Source of the DNA: CAYLWZ01 sp964585805
GTDB taxonomy: Bacteria; Patescibacteriota; Minisyncoccia; Minisyncoccales; GWA2-38-27
Direction: 5' to 3'
Length of the DNA: 18,446 nucleotides
Assembly: GCA_964585805.1 (NCBI GenBank)
Contig: CAZPFE010000008.1
Location: forward strand, 1-18,446
The notes under the pieces were generated by a model. That model had not been told where the DNA came from and searched no databases. It saw only the letters and a program-made list of their open reading frames with translations. A program made the position numbers and the translations under genes. Each line of letters begins with the position of its first letter. Position 1 is the first letter of the stretch. Shown one piece after another: positions 15,725 through 18,446 of the stretch.

Positions 15725-15782
15725 ACAAATAAACTTATAATTTAATTTTTGACCTTTTTATAATTTAATTCTCTATAATTAA

Positions 15783-15811
15783 ATTTTAAAAATACACAAT
15801 AATAATGTCAA
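15783..15811 (-). promoter_or_regulatory. Promoter of the dockerin protein gene
   Basis: TTGACA (15806-15811), a 17-bp spacer, then TAAAAT (15783-15788) on the minus strand, beginning 5 nt after the ftsK stop codon. The predicted start near 15776 gives a leader of about 77 nt, far longer than those predicted for recA or secG, which contains AT-rich direct repeats and the start-codon hairpin. Confidence 0.6.
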
Positions 15812-15816
15812 GAGTT

Positions 15817-18057
15817 TTACACCTTTTTCCATCCATCATCTACATCCTCTCCAGAAAAAGATTCATTCTCCTTTTGGGTATGATCTGGTAAAGATAAATC
15901 TCCGTACACCTCCCACCTTTTTGAACCTTCTGCAGGTCCAATAACCCCTCTTTCCTCTAACATATCAATTAACCTTGCTGCTCGAGCATACCCAATTCGC
16001 AATTTTCTCTGAAGAAATGAAACTGAAGCGTGTTGAGATTCAATCACCATTCGTTTCGCTTCCTCATATAATGGTTCTTCTTCGCCCCCTATTCCCATTC
16101 TTTCTAATTCTTCGCTTCTTTCAAGTATTTCTTTTAAACCTTCATCTTTTTTCGCTTCTATTCCTATTTCTTCACTTTTTGAAATAACATAATGAACAAC
16201 TCTTTTTACTTCTTTATCAGAAACATAAGGGGCCTGTATTCTTTTTGGTTTTGGACTTTGAGTAGAAACAAAAAGCATATCTCCGGCTCCTAACAATTTC
16301 TCTGCTCCTGCTACATCAATAATCGTTCTTGAATCAAATTGAGAAGCAACTTGAAAAGCCACCCTTGAAGTGATATTTGCTTTAATTAAACCAGTAATCA
16401 CTTCTACTGATGGACGCTGAGTTGCTAAAACCAAATGAATACCTACAGCGCGTGACATCTGAGCTAATCTTACTATATAAGATTCTATTTCCTTTCCTTT
16501 TGCTGCCATTAAATCAGCCAATTCATCAATAATAAGAACTATAAAAGGAAGTAACGGTTCTTTGCGTCTGCGAGCGTTCTGATTAAAAGAACCAATATCT
16601 CTTGCTTTAACACTGGCTAAAATATCAAATCTTCTTTCCATCTCTCCTACTAACCATTTTAAAGCATTTACTGTTGCCGAAGCATTATAAATAACTGGAC
16701 AAAGTAAATGAGGCAAATTTTCATAAATTGTAAATTCTACTCTTTTTGGATCAACTAAAATAAAACGCAAATTTTCTGGACTAGCGCTTTTTGTAGAAGT
16801 AGTTGGTTGATAAAGAAGAGATAAAATTAATGAATTTAGAAAAATTGTTTTACCTGCTCCTGTGCTTCCAGCAACCAATAAATGAGGCATTTTTGTCAAA
16901 TCAGCATAAGCAGGCGTTCCAGAAACATCTTTACCTAAAGCAAGTAAAAGATTAGCCGTTGATTTTTGAAAAAGAGGATTCTCAATAAGATCTCGCAAAT
17001 AAACATTAGCTCTTGTTTTATTAGGTATTTCAATACCTACCAATGATCTTCCTGGAATAGGAGCCTCAATTCTAATAGGATGGCTGGCTAAGGCAAGAGA
17101 AAGATTATTGGCTAAGTTTGTAATTTTGGAAAGTTTTACTCCTTCAGCCGGTTTAAGAGTATACTGAGTAACAGTTGGTCCAATATTAACTTCTGACATT
17201 GTCACTTCTATTCCAAAATCATGAAGTGTCTTTTTAATAATTGCTGAATTCGCTCTTGTATCTCCACTCGTCGGAGAACCCTTTGCTATCTCTAATAAAT
17301 CAACCGGTGGTGGTTGATAAAAAGAACCTCCTATCTCTTTTGTACCTTTCTTCTCTTCCTTGCTAACAGAAACGCTTTCATCTATTTCTTTTTCTCTATA
17401 CTCTTCCTTTTTATTCTCTAAAGAAGATATTTTCTTTATTTTAAATTTTGGTTTAAAAATTCTTTTAATAATAGATGGTTTTCTTTCTATTTCTGGTAGA
17501 AATTCCTCCTTTTTATCTTCTTTATTATTAACTCCCTCTTTCTTTCTGGTAAAAATCAAAAAATGACGCAAAATTAAAATACTAATAAATATCAAAGCTA
17601 AAAAAACAATCCTACTTGCCAATACTCCTAAATATTTTAATAAAAACCAAGAAAGAAAATACCCAATCCACCCTCCTTCTTTTTTCTCTGGATTAAAAGT
17701 GCCTAACATTCCGCTAAAACTTAAAATAAAAATCAAAATACCTAAAAAAATAGGTAAAAAAACGCTCTTTCCTTCTTCAAAAATTTCTCTCCCTCTTTTT
17801 AAATTTAAAAAAGCCAATCCAGCCAAAAATAAAATTAAAGGAATAACAAAAATCGAATTTCCTATCAAAAAACGACCCCCTTTAATAAAATAATCTCCTG
17901 CTTCTCCTGCTTTATGAAAAAAACTTAAACTTGTTAAAACTGCCATCAAAATTATCAAAACTCCTATAATAATTTGCTGAATTTCTAGAGGTAAAGATAA
18001 TCCACTTTTTTCCTCTTTTTTTGTATTAATCTTATTTTTACCTTTTCTTTTACCCAT
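15817..18057 (-). CDS. ftsK: DNA translocase FtsK/SpoIIIE
   Basis: Septal DNA pump that moves chromosome ends during division. It has 746 residues. A membrane domain of 4-5 helices (about 27-46, 66-85, 99-117, 130-168) is followed by a Lys/Glu-rich linker to about 245. The alpha domain (GIEVTMSEVNIGPTVTQYTLKP) comes next. The RecA-like motor has Walker A GSTGAGKT at 397-404, Walker B-like FIVLIIDELADLM, and the ATQRPSVEVITGLIKANI segment. The C-terminal winged-helix gamma domain (SFLQRKLRIGYARAARLIDMLEERGVIGP) reads orienting DNA motifs in known FtsK proteins. No xerC/xerD is in the window. A consensus promoter lies upstream; no Shine-Dalgarno precedes the ATG. Confidence 0.97.
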   Translation of the reverse strand: MGKRKGKNKINTKKEEKSGLSLPLEIQQIIIGVLIILMAVLTSLSFFHKAGEAGDYFIKGGRFLIGNSIFVIPLILFLAGLAFLNLKRGREIFEEGKSVFLPIFLGILIFILSFSGMLGTFNPEKKEGGWIGYFLSWFLLKYLGVLASRIVFLALIFISILILRHFLIFTRKKEGVNNKEDKKEEFLPEIERKPSIIKRIFKPKFKIKKISSLENKKEEYREKEIDESVSVSKEEKKGTKEIGGSFYQPPPVDLLEIAKGSPTSGDTRANSAIIKKTLHDFGIEVTMSEVNIGPTVTQYTLKPAEGVKLSKITNLANNLSLALASHPIRIEAPIPGRSLVGIEIPNKTRANVYLRDLIENPLFQKSTANLLLALGKDVSGTPAYADLTKMPHLLVAGSTGAGKTIFLNSLILSLLYQPTTSTKSASPENLRFILVDPKRVEFTIYENLPHLLCPVIYNASATVNALKWLVGEMERRFDILASVKARDIGSFNQNARRRKEPLLPFIVLIIDELADLMAAKGKEIESYIVRLAQMSRAVGIHLVLATQRPSVEVITGLIKANITSRVAFQVASQFDSRTIIDVAGAEKLLGAGDMLFVSTQSPKPKRIQAPYVSDKEVKRVVHYVISKSEEIGIEAKKDEGLKEILERSEELERMGIGGEEEPLYEEAKRMVIESQHASVSFLQRKLRIGYARAARLIDMLEERGVIGPAEGSKRWEVYGDLSLPDHTQKENESFSGEDVDDGWKKV

Positions 18058-18085
18058 ATATAACTAAATTTTTTAACTTAAACTT

Positions 18086-18114
18086 ATTATAAAAAATAAC
18101 TCAAAAACACTCAA
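18086..18114 (-). promoter_or_regulatory. Promoter of ftsK
   Basis: On the minus strand TTGAGT (18109-18114), a 17-bp spacer and TATAAT (18086-18091). The predicted start is about 21 nt above the ATG, in an A/T-only leader without a Shine-Dalgarno. The -35 is the same TTGAGT as at recA. Confidence 0.65.
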
Positions 18115-18148
18115 GAAAATAAATAATAGATATTCAAGTACAACCAAT

Positions 18149-18183
18149 AATAAAATTAGGTTAATAATTAACCTAACTTTATT
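18149..18183. repeat. 35-bp near-perfect palindrome upstream of ftsK
   Basis: The inner arms TTAGGTTAAT (18156-18165) and ATTAACCTAA (18167-18176) are exact complements around one A. Outer arms AATAAA and TTTATT extend it after one mismatch (A18155/C18177). It could be an operator, a terminator for a gene outside the window, or a DNA-binding site; nothing in the sequence decides. Confidence 0.6.
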
Positions 18184-18257
18184 AATTAAAGTGTACTATC
18201 CAATCAATTTGATAGTGAAATAAAAAATAGTTTTCTAACATCATTTAGGTAGTAAAT

Positions 18258-18403
18258 CCCCCCTCCTTTCTTTCTCTCCTCCCCCTCCTTTTACTTCCTT
18301 TTCTTCCTTCTTTTGCTTTCTTTTACTTCCTTTTACTTCCTTTTCTTCCTTCTTTTGCTTTCTTTTCCTCCCCCTTCTCTCTTTTTATATTTCCTCCCCC
18401 TCC
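18258..18403. repeat. Polypyrimidine tract with a duplicated 32-bp unit
   Basis: About 146 bp of almost uninterrupted C and T on the plus strand with only a handful of purines. A 32-bp unit starting TTTTACTTCC and ending TTTTGCTTTC occurs at 18289-18320 and 18331-18362, separated by a 10-bp copy of its own first ten bases. The 12-mer TCCTCCCCCTCC occurs at 18277-18288 and again at 18392-18403. No open reading frame is credible here. Confidence 0.8.
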
Positions 18404-18446
18404 TCTGGAGGGGGAGGATTAAGGTGGGGGAGGTTTTATTCCCCAT
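18392..18446. repeat. G-rich/C-rich hairpin, possibly REP-like or an element end
   Basis: TCCTCCCCCTCC (18392-18403) pairs perfectly with GGAGGGGGAGGA (18407-18418) over a TCT loop. A further near copy, GGTGGGGGAGG (18423-18433), follows after TTAA, so the C-rich arm could pair with either. A hairpin plus a trailing half-copy resembles REP-type elements mobilised by IS200-like (RAYT) transposases. The element runs to the window edge and no transposase is visible, so the class is a guess. Confidence 0.45.

Noticed and set aside
18200..18226. Short inverted repeat CTATC...GATAG with ATCAATTTGAT
   Set aside because: The overlapping 5-bp arms in A/T-rich sequence are within what chance would give.

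Overview
The window is AT-rich, uses the standard bacterial code (valS ends at a TGA that is not recoded), and carries compact core genes. It looks like a member of the Candidate Phyla Radiation (Patescibacteria, probably the Parcubacteria side). The support is a very short bS18, a bS6 with a long charged C-terminal tail, a DUF5667 envelope protein next to a dockerin/Ig-repeat surface protein, an archaeal-type cupin phosphoglucose isomerase, and almost no Shine-Dalgarno sequences in front of genes. The lineage is inferred from gene content; no rRNA is present to settle it.

Layout. Positions 80-3383 (+ strand): valS and recA, with a consensus-like promoter placed so that recA would be leaderless. 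Positions 3427-4618 (- strand): the classic rpsF-ssb-rpsR operon, convergent with recA. Positions 4704-6080 (+): a phosphomannomutase/phosphoglucomutase, divergent from rpsF. Positions 6087-12224 (-): a long co-directional run which, in transcription order, is a YvlD-like 4-TM protein, secG, a membrane-anchored peptide-type substrate-binding protein carrying a peptidoglycan-binding domain, cupin phosphoglucose isomerase (overlapping the previous gene by 10 bp), tRNA-Leu(CAG), RNase J and trpS. It starts at a second leaderless-type promoter. Positions 12270-13403 (-): a DUF5667 helical-repeat secreted protein followed by a very strong intrinsic terminator. Positions 13465-15699 (-): a large secreted protein with alternating Ig-like and dockerin modules, three of which are nearly identical at DNA level; its start codon lies inside a 16-bp RNA hairpin. 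Positions 15817-18057 (-): ftsK/spoIIIE with a consensus promoter. Positions 18115-18446: no gene; the stretch holds a long palindrome, a polypyrimidine tract with an internal 32-bp repeat, and a G-rich/C-rich hairpin.

How the genes fit together. Most of the content is housekeeping: translation (valS, trpS, tRNA-Leu, bS6, bS18), DNA maintenance (recA, ssb, ftsK), RNA decay (RNase J), hexose-phosphate interconversion (GPI and PMM/PGM) and export (SecG). The accessory interest is in the envelope genes (DUF5667 protein, dockerin/Ig protein, anchored binding protein) and in the non-coding structures around 15.7 kb and 18.1-18.4 kb. I did not find a convincing new multi-gene system. The best leads are the start-codon hairpin, the repeat-rich end of the window, the RNase J active-site change and the signs of SD-independent or leaderless initiation.
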